Shown: in pieces, positions 52,281 to 60,727 of the stretch
Position numbering within the stretch: the first letter of the stretch is position 1
Layout: each line of letters opens with the position of its first letter
Assembly: GCA_965208605.1 (NCBI GenBank)
Contig: OZ242345.1
Coordinates: 620,001 to 684,000 of the forward strand
Source of the DNA: UBA9659 sp965208605
GTDB lineage: Bacteria; Pseudomonadota; Gammaproteobacteria; Pseudomonadales; Azotimanducaceae
DNA length: 64,000 nucleotides
Reading direction: 5' to 3'
Notes under the pieces: model-generated
What the model was told of the DNA's origin: nothing
The model's input: the letters and a program-made list of their open reading frames with translations, nothing else
Database searches by the model: none
Made by a program: the position numbers and the translations under genes

Positions 52281-52415
52281 CTGGATTCCCGAGCAAGCTC
52301 GAGAATGACGGCGCGGGGCGCCGTAAGCCGCCAAAAGGAGCGGGGACGCCCCGCCGTCATTCTCGCCACCCCAGTCATCCCAAGCTTGGCTGGGACTGGG
52401 GTGACGGGAATCCAG
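52281..52415. repeat. Dispersed palindromic MITE-like element, full copy
   Basis: Begins CTGGATTCCCGAGCAAGC at 52281 and ends CGGGAATCCAG at 52415. An inner segment (52301-52350) is the reverse complement of 5591-5640 with about four differences. A further fragment, GTTATTCTCGAGCTTAC, lies at about 52442. It is set between the convergent pgi and zapE genes. Confidence 0.75.
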
Positions 52416-52481
52416 AGGAACAAAGGCAACCACCTTCCCCCGTTATTCTCGAGCTTACCCTTTTGGCCGCCATGCTCCCCT

Positions 52482-53699
52482 TTATGCCTTGTGTTCGCGT
52501 CCGAGATAGGTCATGGATTGCATTTCTTGAAGCCTGCTCTCAGTGCGCTGGAACTCAAATCTCAGCTGGGTGCCTTGATAAAGATCCGTCAGGGGGACTT
52601 CTGCAGAGATTATCAAGTTCACATTACGGTCATAAAACTCATCAACCAGGCTGATAAAACGCCGCGCCTGAGCCTCCCGACTGTTATTGAATTGAGGGAC
52701 GCCACCCAGCAGCACCGTTTGGAAAATCCGAGCAATCTCAATATAGTCGTTTTGACTGCGGGGACCATCACACAGGGCCTCAAAGTCAAACCAGACCACA
52801 CCATCCGCACAGTAACGGCTGGGGATTGCTCTATTTTCTATCTGCAGGAGCACCCCGGCCCCTCCCTCATCGGGCGCGAGCTTCTTAAAAGCATCCGCCA
52901 GCCCGGTCTCCGCGGCAGGGTCCAGGGGATAGTGATAAATCTCGGCCGCCGCAAGCAGCCTCAAACGATAGTCAGTGCCCCCGTCCAGGTGATGCACCAG
53001 ACACTGTTGTTTCAGCAGGGCTATGGCGGGTAGAAATTGACGCCTTTGGAGTCCGTCCTGGTAGAGCAGCTCTGGTGCTACATTGGAGGTGGCGACCAGC
53101 ACCAGACCCCGCTGGAACAATGCCTCCAACAGCCCCGCCAGCAACATGGCATCGGCAATATCACTCACAAAAAATTCATCAAAGCAGAGGACCCTTGCCC
53201 GGCTAGAGATGTTGGCAGCGACCTGCCTGAGGGGGTTCACCTCGCCTTGCAACTCCCCCAACTGATGATGCACCTCCCGCATAAACCGATGAAAGTGCAA
53301 CCGAAGCTTGCGCTTGAAGGGCAGGGATTCATAAAACACATCCATCAGACAGGTCTTGCCACGCCCTACCCCTCCCCAGAGATATAACCCCTGGATGCCA
53401 GGCACCGGCGGCACAGCACCTGCCCCCAGGGGTCGTCTCAGGAGGGTGCTTAGCCGGGAACTTAACTGAGCGCCTAGCAGGGAACTGAGTAGAGAGCTTA
53501 ACCGGGAACTTAACCGGGAACTTAACTGGGAACTTAACCGAGAGCCCAGACGACTCAGGAGGCCGGGCGGCGGTGCCTGCACCAAGGCAGCATAGAGTGC
53601 TTGGAGCTGCTTGATGGCTTGGGCCTGGGCGGGGTCCTGCTGATAGTCGCCGCAGTCAATGCCAGCCTGCCATCGGGTCGCGGGAGAGGCAGCGGGCAT
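52482..53699 (-). CDS. zapE: Cell division ATPase ZapE (AFG1-like) with repeat insertion
   Basis: 405 residues, about 30 longer than usual. Walker A LWGGVGRGKTCLMD, Walker B VLCFDEFFVSDI, the sensor region LVATSNVAPELLYQDGLQRR and the C-terminal FISLVDEFYDRNVNLIISAE are those of ZapE, which acts on FtsZ rings and envelope quality control. Between about residues 47 and 90, just before the Walker A strand, an in-frame insertion (SRLSSQLSSRLSSRLSSLLS and so on) is encoded by eight 12-base repeats. It starts three bases after hisD ends, so it is the last gene of the long mla-mur-his operon. Confidence 0.92.
   Translation of the reverse strand: MPAASPATRWQAGIDCGDYQQDPAQAQAIKQLQALYAALVQAPPPGLLSRLGSRLSSQLSSRLSSRLSSLLSSLLGAQLSSRLSTLLRRPLGAGAVPPVPGIQGLYLWGGVGRGKTCLMDVFYESLPFKRKLRLHFHRFMREVHHQLGELQGEVNPLRQVAANISSRARVLCFDEFFVSDIADAMLLAGLLEALFQRGLVLVATSNVAPELLYQDGLQRRQFLPAIALLKQQCLVHHLDGGTDYRLRLLAAAEIYHYPLDPAAETGLADAFKKLAPDEGGAGVLLQIENRAIPSRYCADGVVWFDFEALCDGPRSQNDYIEIARIFQTVLLGGVPQFNNSREAQARRFISLVDEFYDRNVNLIISAEVPLTDLYQGTQLRFEFQRTESRLQEMQSMTYLGREHKA
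53449..53544. repeat. In-gene tandem repeat, 12 bp x 8
   Basis: Units CTTAGCCGGGAA, CTTAACTGAGCG, CCTAGCAGGGAA, CTGAGTAGAGAG, then CTTAACCGGGAA twice and two near copies. Read on the minus strand they give a Leu/Ser/Arg helix-like insertion in ZapE with no stop. Confidence 0.88.
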
Positions 53700-53702
53700 A
53701 GT

Positions 53703-55013
53703 CTAGTCCTTTAATCGACACTCAGCAGATTCGGCATGGGCAAAGAGACCTTCTTCCCGTGCCAGAACCGCGGCAGTGCGGTTCAATACCCGGCTACCTG
53801 CAGCAGAAGCCTGGATGATGGAGCTGCGTACCTGAAAATCACCCACCCCCAGGGGAGAGGCAAAACGAGCACTACCGCCGGTAGGCAATACATGGCTTGG
53901 TCCCGCAGTATAGTCGCCTTGCACCTCTGCTGAAGCATGCCCCAAAAATACCGCGCCCGCATATTTAATGCCGGCGAGCCAAGGTGCCGGGTCGGCAAGG
54001 GCAAGTTGCACATGCTCAGGGGCAAGGCGGTTGACGACTGCTATCCCCTCATCCAGATGCTTCACCTTAATCAGTGCGCCCCGGTCAGCCAGGGACCTAG
54101 CGATGATCTCCCGCCGCGGCGAGGCTGAGAGGAGCGCCGGTAACTGCGCCTGCACCTGGGCAAGCAACGTTTCGCTGTCGCTAATCAGTATGGACTGTGC
54201 CATTTCATCATGCTCCGCCTGAGCGAGCATATCTTGGATGACCCAGACTGGCTTTGCCTGCTCATCCGCCAGTATCACTAGCTCCGAGGGACCGGCAAGC
54301 ATATCAATACCCACCTTGCCATAGACCAGTGTTTTGGCAATGCTGACATAGACATTGCCAGGGCCCACAATTTTATCCACCCGGGGCACCGACTCAGTGC
54401 CCCAGGCCATAGCACCTATGGCCTGAGCACCACCCAGACTATAGACCTGATCCACCTGGGCAATTTTAGCGGCCGCCAGCACCAGCCGATTCACCTTGCC
54501 GCCAGGGGCAGGCACACAGGCAATCACCTCGGCGACACCGGCTACTCGGGCGGGGATAGCCGTCATGATAATGGTGGAGGGATAGGCGGCCTTGCCACCG
54601 GGTGCATAGATACCGATACGTTGCATCGGCTGAATCCGCTGCCCCAAACGGTTGCCCAGGGAATCGGTGTACTGCCAGTCATCTCCCTTATCCAACCGGC
54701 GTTTTTGCTCTGCATGATAGGCACGAACCCGCTCGGCAGCAGTCTCCAGGGCCTGCCGCACCTGAGGGCTAAGCGCATCATAGGCGGCGTCAATATGCTG
54801 TTGTGTGGGCATCAGTGCCTCCATCGTGGACACCTGCTGCTGGTCAAACCGGTTGCTGAGCTCAACCAGGGCAGCGTCGCCTCGGGTCTGCACCTCCTCC
54901 AGAATAGCCGCCACCTCGGCGATGAGCTGCCGATCTTCTATGGCACTGAGGCGCTGGAGCCCGGCCAACTGGGCGTCAAATGTCGGCAACTGGGTATCCA
55001 ATAGATTGATCAT
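53703..55013 (-). CDS. hisD: Histidinol dehydrogenase
   Basis: 436 residues. Last two steps of histidine synthesis, histidinol to histidine with two NAD+. GIYAPGGKAAYPSTIIMTAI, KIVGPGNVYVSIAKTLVYGK and DMLAGPSELVILADEQAKP are the signatures, and AEHDEMAQSILISDS and LPTGGSARFASPLGVGDF contribute the zinc and substrate residues. The ATG overlaps the hisG stop (ATGA). Other his genes, such as hisC, do not follow. Confidence 0.97.
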   Translation of the reverse strand: MINLLDTQLPTFDAQLAGLQRLSAIEDRQLIAEVAAILEEVQTRGDAALVELSNRFDQQQVSTMEALMPTQQHIDAAYDALSPQVRQALETAAERVRAYHAEQKRRLDKGDDWQYTDSLGNRLGQRIQPMQRIGIYAPGGKAAYPSTIIMTAIPARVAGVAEVIACVPAPGGKVNRLVLAAAKIAQVDQVYSLGGAQAIGAMAWGTESVPRVDKIVGPGNVYVSIAKTLVYGKVGIDMLAGPSELVILADEQAKPVWVIQDMLAQAEHDEMAQSILISDSETLLAQVQAQLPALLSASPRREIIARSLADRGALIKVKHLDEGIAVVNRLAPEHVQLALADPAPWLAGIKYAGAVFLGHASAEVQGDYTAGPSHVLPTGGSARFASPLGVGDFQVRSSIIQASAAGSRVLNRTAAVLAREEGLFAHAESAECRLKD

Positions 55014-55660
55014 GACTTGCTCGGGTGATTGCTAGCGACTGCTGCCTCCAGGCTATCAATGAGGCTGCTCAGCCGAGCCAATTTTGTTTTATAGGCAATT
55101 TTATTCACTATCAGGCGGGTGCTGATGGCTTCAATCTTATCGAGAAGCACCAGACCATTCGCCTTGAGTGTATTCCCCGTCTCCATCAGGTCAACTATCC
55201 GATGTGCCAGCCCGGTCACTGGCGCCAGTTCCATAGCCCCATAGAGCTTGATGATATCCACCTGGACACCTAAGGCCGCATAGTACTGCTTGGCACTGTT
55301 GATGTACTTGGTAGCGACCTTCAATCTGGCGGGCAAATCGCCTTCATCGGCAAGCCCGGCAAGCACCATCTGGCACTGACCCAGCCTCAGGTCTAGCGGT
55401 TCGTAGTAGCCATTACCCCCATGTTCTAGTAGTGCGTCCTGACCGGTCATGCCGAGGTCGGCAATGCCATGCTCCACATAGGTGGCGACATCCGTGCCCC
55501 TCAGCAGCAGGAGCTTAAGCCCCGGCTGATTGGTGGCAAACACCAGTTTGCGGGAAGCTTGCGGTGCATTAAGAGGCACAATGTCAACTTCTGCTAACAA
55601 CTCCAATTCGGCTTCCAGGGTGCGTCCCTTGGCCAGCCCCAGCACGACTTCGCGGGTCAT
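55010..55660 (-). CDS. hisG: ATP phosphoribosyltransferase, short form
   Basis: 216 residues, the short HisG without the C-terminal regulatory domain (long forms are about 300). LGLAKGRTLEAELELLAEVD, LRGTDVATYVEHGIADLGMT, GLAHRIVDLMETGNTLKANG and LEAAVASN are seen. It starts histidine synthesis by joining ATP and PRPP. Short forms need a HisZ partner, which must be encoded elsewhere. It abuts murA by one base and overlaps hisD by four. Confidence 0.96.
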   Translation of the reverse strand: MTREVVLGLAKGRTLEAELELLAEVDIVPLNAPQASRKLVFATNQPGLKLLLLRGTDVATYVEHGIADLGMTGQDALLEHGGNGYYEPLDLRLGQCQMVLAGLADEGDLPARLKVATKYINSAKQYYAALGVQVDIIKLYGAMELAPVTGLAHRIVDLMETGNTLKANGLVLLDKIEAISTRLIVNKIAYKTKLARLSSLIDSLEAAVASNHPSKS

Positions 55661-56937
55661 TACATCTGCTCCGGGGCAACCCGCCGAATATCGGCACCAA
55701 GATTCTGTAACTTCTCTTCAACCTGTTCATAACCCCGGTCAATGTGGTAGATGCGCTCCACCACCGTGTCGCCCTGGGCGACCAGACCAGCGATCACCAA
55801 AGAGACTGAGGCACGGAGGTCATTTGCCATCACCGGCGCGCCGAAGATGGACTCCACCCCCTTCACAACCGCGATGGTGTTATTGGCTTCTAGTTGGATA
55901 TTGGCACCCATACGATTCATCTCATGCACATGCATAAATCTATTTTCAAAGATAGTTTCCTTGATAACACCCGTGCCTTCGGCCACGCAGTTCATTGCCA
56001 TGAACTGGGCTTGGAGATCCGTAGGAAAGGCCGGGTAGGGTGCCGTGACCAGGCTGACCGCGGTCGGGCGGCGCCCTTCCATATCCAATTCTATAGCGTC
56101 ATCCGCTAAGGTGATCTGGGCACCCGCCTCTCTCAGTTTATCGGTCACCGCCTCAAGATGTTCTGGATTGGCTTCCTTGATCTTCACCTTGCCACGGGTT
56201 GCCGCGGCGGCAATCAGGTAGGTACCCGATTCCACTCTATCGGCGATCACTCTATGACTACATCCCTTCAGAGACTTGACGCCTTTGATAGTAATGGTGT
56301 CCGTACCAGCACCCTGGATATCCGCGCCCATCTTGTTGAGGAAGTTAGCCAGATCCACCACTTCCGGTTCTTGGGCGCAATTTTCCAAGAGGGTGGTACC
56401 TTCGGCAAGGGTCGCGGTCATCATGATGTGTTCCGTCCCGCCGACTGTGCGGCAATCAAACATAATCCGGGCACCCTGGAGCCGCTTCTTGGTGCTTGCC
56501 TTCACATAGCCGTCTGTCATTTCAATCTTCGCCCCGAGTGCTTCAAGCCCCCGGAGGTGCTGGTCCACGGGACGAGGGCCAATCGCACAACCACCAGGGA
56601 GCGACACCTCTGCCTGTCCATAGTGGGCTAACAGAGGTCCCAGCACATTAAACGAGGCACGCATGGTCTTCACCAGCTCATAGGGTGCGGTAAACCGCTG
56701 GATGCTGTTGGCATGAATCTCAATGCTCATCTTCTCATCAATGACGACCTCTACCCCCAATGAACCCAGAAGTTCTATCATGGTCGTGATGTCCCGCAGA
56801 TGCGGAACATTGCAGACGGTCACCGGTTCATCCGCCAGCAGGGCCGCGGCAAACATCTTCAAGGCAGAGTTCTTGGCACCCGAGGCGCGCAACTCCCCTT
56901 CCAACACGGTGCCGCCTTTGATCAGTAGTCGGTCCAT
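55660..56937 (-). CDS. murA: UDP-N-acetylglucosamine 1-carboxyvinyltransferase
   Basis: 425 residues. First committed step of peptidoglycan precursor synthesis: enolpyruvyl transfer from PEP to UDP-GlcNAc. LIKGGTVLEGELRASGAKNS (K22/N23 region), the fosfomycin-target cysteine in LPGGCAIGPRPVDQHL, RTVGGTEHIMM and LRASVSLVIAGLVAQG are all in place. The cysteine predicts fosfomycin sensitivity of the enzyme. It is followed by hisG in the same operon. Confidence 0.97.
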   Translation of the reverse strand: MDRLLIKGGTVLEGELRASGAKNSALKMFAAALLADEPVTVCNVPHLRDITTMIELLGSLGVEVVIDEKMSIEIHANSIQRFTAPYELVKTMRASFNVLGPLLAHYGQAEVSLPGGCAIGPRPVDQHLRGLEALGAKIEMTDGYVKASTKKRLQGARIMFDCRTVGGTEHIMMTATLAEGTTLLENCAQEPEVVDLANFLNKMGADIQGAGTDTITIKGVKSLKGCSHRVIADRVESGTYLIAAAATRGKVKIKEANPEHLEAVTDKLREAGAQITLADDAIELDMEGRRPTAVSLVTAPYPAFPTDLQAQFMAMNCVAEGTGVIKETIFENRFMHVHEMNRMGANIQLEANNTIAVVKGVESIFGAPVMANDLRASVSLVIAGLVAQGDTVVERIYHIDRGYEQVEEKLQNLGADIRRVAPEQM

Positions 56938-57051
56938 TCGGTACTTCCTTCTGCTTTGTATGGCTAGTTGATGTATAACTGATTTATGTATAAATAGACA
57001 CTGGGCAGTATATCTAACTCATTGATTTTAATCACTTTTTATGTCAAACAA

Positions 57052-57288
57052 TCATGCCGCAGCCGCTTCCTCAGGGGTCATGAGTTTCATGGAAATAGCA
57101 TGAATTTCACCCGATTTGATTCGGTCATCCAGCAGACGATATACCTTTTGTTGTCGTTGCACCCGAGAAAGGCTCGCGAACTCAGCCGACACCAACCGCA
57201 GGTCAAGCCGATTGCCATCAGCCGCCATCTCAACCACAGAATGGCTGATATTCTCCTTGATGAGTGCTTCTATTGCGGCAAGGTCCAT
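57052..57288 (-). CDS. ibaG: BolA-family protein IbaG
   Basis: 78 residues. The BolA fold is short: VVEMAADGNRLDLRLVSAEF, SLSRVQRQQKVYRLLDDRIK and GEIHAISMKLMTPEEA. The histidine in IHAISMK is the usual iron-sulfur ligand shared with glutaredoxin partners. Placement between mlaB and murA is the typical IbaG locus. Confidence 0.93.
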   Translation of the reverse strand: MDLAAIEALIKENISHSVVEMAADGNRLDLRLVSAEFASLSRVQRQQKVYRLLDDRIKSGEIHAISMKLMTPEEAAAA

Positions 57289-57322
57289 ACGGGTCTCTTA
57301 GTAGCAACTCAGTAGCAGCGGG

Positions 57323-57700
57323 TCACAACGGGGGCTCAAATGACAGTATATCCACCAGCCTGCCAATGGTAGCAAGTTGCACTAGCCCGGTGCTGGGGTG
57401 GTTAAAGCTGACACTTCCCCCAGACGCTTGCACGGCGCGTTGGATATGCACGAGCAAAGCCAGGACCGCGAAACCTTCTACCTCAAGTTGAGACAAATCA
57501 ACCCGCACCTCGGTCTCCTTACCTTCTGCAGGTTCTTTAGAAGGCTCTTTAGTAGGTTCTTTAGAAGGTTCTCTAGAAGACATGCGCCGGTCATCAAAGG
57601 CTTCCCGCGCGGCCATGAGGTTGTCCAGACTGAGCTTGCCAGATAGCAAAAAATGATTGTTCTGGGCCTCAGTGATGGTAATGGGCGTGTTTATATCCAT
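57323..57700 (-). CDS. mlaB: STAS-domain protein MlaB with repeat insertion
   Basis: 125 residues; cytoplasmic partner of the MlaFE lipid transporter. ITEAQNNHFLLSGKLSLDNL and VDLSQLEVEGFAVLALLVHI give the STAS sheet-helix pattern, although the usual D-S-A-G is E-V-E-G here. Between about residues 41 and 58 an insertion of SREPSKEPTKEPSKEPAEG comes from four 12-base repeats. Position in the mla order supports the name despite weak sequence similarity. Confidence 0.85.
   Translation of the reverse strand: MDINTPITITEAQNNHFLLSGKLSLDNLMAAREAFDDRRMSSREPSKEPTKEPSKEPAEGKETEVRVDLSQLEVEGFAVLALLVHIQRAVQASGGSVSFNHPSTGLVQLATIGRLVDILSFEPPL
57530..57577. repeat. In-gene tandem repeat, 12 bp x 4
   Basis: GGTTCTTTAGAA, GGCTCTTTAGTA, GGTTCTTTAGAA and GGTTCTCTAGAA inside mlaB. 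Read on the minus strand they encode PSKE/PTKE units in a surface loop. Confidence 0.88.
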
Positions 57701-57710
57701 TCTCCATATC

Positions 57711-57762
57711 TCTTCTTTAGAGCTCTTCTTTAGAGCTCTTCTTTAGAGCCCTTCTCTAGAGC
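57711..57762. repeat. Tandem repeat, 13 bp x 4
   Basis: CTCTTCTTTAGAG three times, then CCCTTCTCTAGAG, between mlaB and mlaC. The units contain palindromic TCTTTAGA and resemble the coding repeats in mlaB and mlaC but have a period that is not a multiple of three. Confidence 0.88.
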
Positions 57763-57785
57763 CATGCTACTGAGGCGGCACCCTA

Positions 57786-58499
57786 TTAGAAAGACCATTG
57801 GCTGATGACTCGGTCAATGTCTTGATTGTGTTGTTGCATATAACCAGAAAACTGGGAGCGGAACTGTAATCCCATATTGATGCCGTTCACCAGGATATTG
57901 CGCAGCAACCATTTGCCCTCCTTTTCCACCATCAGATATTGCAAGGGATAGACACTGCCAGACAGGGCATGAATCTCTACTTTGATAGTCTCTCGGTGCG
58001 GCCTCTTCGGGGGTCTATCGGGGGGAATAACGACTAGCCTTTTATACTCAAAGCTGACAATGGCGGTGGCATAGGTGCGGATCAGGCTTTCCCGGAACTT
58101 ATCCTGGAAGGCCTGCCGCTGTGCTGGCGTTGCTCGTTTGTAGTATTTGGCCATGACGCCTTTGGCAAAACCTTCCAGATCAATATAGGGCAGCAAGGTG
58201 TTTTGCACCTCAGTGAAAAATCGCTCCGGGTCTGACTCGTAGAGGGGCCGCACTTCTTGCAATCGGGCGAGTAGTTGCCGGGTGGACTGTTCAACACTCT
58301 CGTAGGCGGAAAGGTTATTCTTCGCAGTGCCTTGTGAAGCAGAGCCTTCTAAAGAAGAGCCTTCTAAAGAAGAGCCTTCTAAAGCAGCGCCTTCTAAAGA
58401 AGCGCTTGCTGCATGGGTTGATGCCTGAGCCCCGGCACTGACCAGCATGCCGCTGACTATGATGAGGCAACTGAGCGACGCCATTCTGGGTCTATTCAT
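57786..58499 (-). CDS. mlaC: Periplasmic phospholipid-binding protein MlaC with repeat insertion
   Basis: 237 residues with a signal peptide (ending SAGAQA). The MlaC/Ttg2D domain is clear: RFFTEVQNTLLPYIDLEGFA, KYYKRATPAQRQAFQDKFRE, ETIKVEIHALSGSVYPLQYL and KWLLRNILVNGINMGLQFRS. Right after the signal peptide (about 33-53) an insertion of SLEGAALEGSSLEGSSLEGS is encoded by 15-base repeats. It carries phospholipids between the outer membrane MlaA complex and MlaD at the inner membrane. Confidence 0.94.
   Translation of the reverse strand: MNRPRMASLSCLIIVSGMLVSAGAQASTHAASASLEGAALEGSSLEGSSLEGSASQGTAKNNLSAYESVEQSTRQLLARLQEVRPLYESDPERFFTEVQNTLLPYIDLEGFAKGVMAKYYKRATPAQRQAFQDKFRESLIRTYATAIVSFEYKRLVVIPPDRPPKRPHRETIKVEIHALSGSVYPLQYLMVEKEGKWLLRNILVNGINMGLQFRSQFSGYMQQHNQDIDRVISQWSF
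58343..58402. repeat. In-gene tandem repeat, 15 bp x 4
   Basis: AGCCTTCTAAAGAAG twice, AGCCTTCTAAAGCAG and CGCCTTCTAAAGAAG, in the N-terminal part of mlaC. It gives five-residue SSLEG-type units. Confidence 0.9.
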
Positions 58500-58511
58500 A
58501 TCAAACTCTCA

Positions 58512-58964
58512 CTAAAATTGATTCAACAGAAATGTACCGATCAATTCTTCCAGCACTATAGCGGACTGCGTATCGGTGATGGTATCGCCATTCCTGAGCA
58601 CTTCATCCTCTGCGCCCAGGCTCAAGCCGATGTACTTGCCACCCAGCAGACCCTCCGTCAGGATGGCTGCCGTGGTATCAATACTGATGTTGTCAATATC
58701 CTCATCTATTTCCATTCTCACCCGGGCAAGATGAGAGGTATTGTCATAGATGATCTCTACCACCTGACCCACCTGGACCCCCGCGATGGTCACTTTTGAC
58801 CGGGCAACCAGCCCACCGATATTTTCAAAATCGGCATAGAGGGTGTAGGCATCCGAGTCTTCATTCACTTTCAAACCACTGACTTGAATTGCCAGGATTC
58901 CCAGTGCCATCAAACCAATAAGCATAAAAATACCAACGATGATCTCTATGGTGCGGGATTGCAT
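58512..58964 (-). CDS. mlaD: MCE-domain protein MlaD
   Basis: 150 residues. One membrane helix near the N-terminus (IIVGIFMLIGLMALGILAIQ) then an MCE domain: YTLYADFENIGGLVARSKVT, IAGVQVGQVVEIIYDN, GLLGGKYIGLSLGAEDEVLR. It forms the periplasmic hexameric ring on the MlaFE transporter. It is 12 bases before mlaC and 67 bases after mlaE with a repeat array between. Confidence 0.94.
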   Translation of the reverse strand: MQSRTIEIIVGIFMLIGLMALGILAIQVSGLKVNEDSDAYTLYADFENIGGLVARSKVTIAGVQVGQVVEIIYDNTSHLARVRMEIDEDIDNISIDTTAAILTEGLLGGKYIGLSLGAEDEVLRNGDTITDTQSAIVLEELIGTFLLNQF

Positions 58965-58974
58965 AAGCTGTGTC

Positions 58975-59014
58975 CTTTATTACTCTTTATTACTCTTTAT
59001 TACTCTTTATTATT
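58975..59014. repeat. Tandem repeat, 10 bp x 4
   Basis: CTTTATTACT three times, then CTTTATTATT, between mlaE and mlaD; the period is not a multiple of three. Confidence 0.88.
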
Positions 59015-59031
59015 AACTCTTTGTTCCTGGA

Positions 59032-59802
59032 TTAAAACATCATCAGTGTCAGGAAAAAATCCAGCACCAGCACCGAGATAGAAGCATAGACCACAGTACG
59101 CGTGGTCGCGGAGGCTATTCCTTCCCCCGTGGGTTGAGCATAATAACCCTGGAAGACCGAAACCCAGGTGACTGCCATAGCGAATACAATGGACTTGATA
59201 ATACCCTTGAGTACATGCTCATTAAAATCAACACCATCCTGCATAGATACCCAGAAGCTCCCCTCATAGACGCCAAGCCAGTTCACCCCGATAAGCGATG
59301 CGCCCCAGATACCGACCAGGCTGAACAAGAGTGCCAGCACCGGCAAGGCAATAAATCCCGCCCAGAGACGCGGCGCAAGTACTTGTTTCACCGGGTCAAC
59401 GCCCATCATCTCCATACTACTGAGCTGCTCGGTTGCCTTCATCAAAGCAACCTCTGCGGTGACCGCTGAGCCGGCTCGGCCCGCAAACAAGAGTGCGGAA
59501 ACGACCGGGCCTATTTCCATCACCAGCACCAGGGCAACCCCCAGACCCAGAGAAGACTCAGCACCGAACTTGACGAGTTGGGTATAGCCTTGCAATGCCA
59601 GCACTGCGCCTATGGAGAAGCCGGACAAGACAATGATCACTATGGATAAGACACCGAGTTCATATATCTGTTTAACCAGCAACCCCCAATTGCTCGGCCC
59701 GGGCGGGGGCCATATTGCATACCACCAGAGCTGCCCGGCCTTACCCAGAGTAGCCATCAACTCAAAGGCGTTTTTACCCAGTAGCTCGGCAAGTTTTATC
59801 AT
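59032..59802 (-). CDS. mlaE: Phospholipid ABC transporter permease MlaE
   Basis: 256 residues, five to six membrane helices. IVIIVLSGFSIGAVLALQGY, VLVMEIGPVVSALLFAGRAG and EVALMKATEQLSSMEMMGVD (the coupling helix) are signatures of MlaE/YrbE proteins, as are the C-terminal TTRTVVYASISVLVLDFFLT. It forms the membrane channel of the Mla complex. The start overlaps the mlaF stop by four bases. Confidence 0.96.
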   Translation of the reverse strand: MIKLAELLGKNAFELMATLGKAGQLWWYAIWPPPGPSNWGLLVKQIYELGVLSIVIIVLSGFSIGAVLALQGYTQLVKFGAESSLGLGVALVLVMEIGPVVSALLFAGRAGSAVTAEVALMKATEQLSSMEMMGVDPVKQVLAPRLWAGFIALPVLALLFSLVGIWGASLIGVNWLGVYEGSFWVSMQDGVDFNEHVLKGIIKSIVFAMAVTWVSVFQGYYAQPTGEGIASATTRTVVYASISVLVLDFFLTLMMF

Positions 59803-60635
59803 GCGGTGAGCGGCACCCGGTTCGGCGGCAACTCATCGGGCTGCATGAGTTGCACCTGATAGTCTGAGGCGGGGTAATGGAAGGACACGGGCCCATCATG
59901 CAGCCCACTGATGAACTGCCGAATGTGCGGTGCCTGCTCTTCTTGGAGCGCGGCAGGGGTGCCCTCACCAATCACCTGACCGTTAAAAATCACATAGATA
60001 TAATCAGCCACCTGTGCTGAGACCCGAATATCATGCGAAACGATGATGCTGGTGATGTCGGAGGTGGCACCCAGCATGGTGATGAGTTGCTGAATGACCC
60101 CCTGAGCAATGGGGTCAAGACCCGAAAAGGGCTCATCAAACATCACCAGTTCAGGATCAAGTGCAATAGCTCTTGCCAGGGCAACCCGCCGCTGCATGCC
60201 GCCAGAGAGTTCCCTCGGGTAGAGGGCACCAGCACCTCTGAGTCCTACCGCTTCCAATTTCATTACCACCAGGTCCCGGAGCATGTCCTCAGACAGGTCA
60301 GAATGTCGTCTCAGCGGGAAGGCAACATTGTCAAACACCGACAGGTCAGTAAAGAGGGCGCCACTTTGGAACAGCATCCCCATCTTGCGTCTTAATTTGA
60401 ACAGTGCCTCTCGGCCAAGTTGGGGTACTTCCAGACCATCTACGAGCACCCGACCCGCATCAGGCTTGAGTTGACCACCAATTAACTTGAGCAAGGTGGT
60501 CTTGCCCGTGCCGCTGGGCCCCATGATGGCAACGGTCTTGCCGCGGGGCACCCTCAGGGACAGATCGTTAAAGATAGGCAACTCGCCTCGCTTAAAAACG
60601 ACATGTTCCAACTTGATGTAATCTTCTTCCATCAT
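59799..60635 (-). CDS. mlaF: Phospholipid ABC transporter ATP-binding protein MlaF
   Basis: 278 residues if started at ATG 60635 (MMEEDYIKLEHVVFKRGELP), which agrees with the family start; the frame is open to 60719. Walker A IMGPSGTGKTTLL, Q-loop MLFQSGALFTDLSVFDNVAF, signature ELSGGMQRRVALARAIAL, Walker B LVMFDEPFSGLDP and H-loop VSHDIRVSAQ are complete. It powers phospholipid traffic that maintains outer membrane asymmetry. It heads the minus-strand operon and is divergent from yrbG. Confidence 0.95.
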   Translation of the reverse strand: MMEEDYIKLEHVVFKRGELPIFNDLSLRVPRGKTVAIMGPSGTGKTTLLKLIGGQLKPDAGRVLVDGLEVPQLGREALFKLRRKMGMLFQSGALFTDLSVFDNVAFPLRRHSDLSEDMLRDLVVMKLEAVGLRGAGALYPRELSGGMQRRVALARAIALDPELVMFDEPFSGLDPIAQGVIQQLITMLGATSDITSIIVSHDIRVSAQVADYIYVIFNGQVIGEGTPAALQEEQAPHIRQFISGLHDGPVSFHYPASDYQVQLMQPDELPPNRVPLTA

Positions 60636-60727
60636 CTGCTCGCTAGGCTTGCTTCCTCTAAGTTTCATCTTGCAAAGGGATATAAGACCCTCTTTAATGA
60701 CCCGCTTACATCCAAGCATGTCAACCT

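Noticed and set aside
52305..53033. 242-residue plus-strand frame across the repeat element and zapE
   Set aside because: It begins inside the dispersed repeat and runs antisense to zapE.
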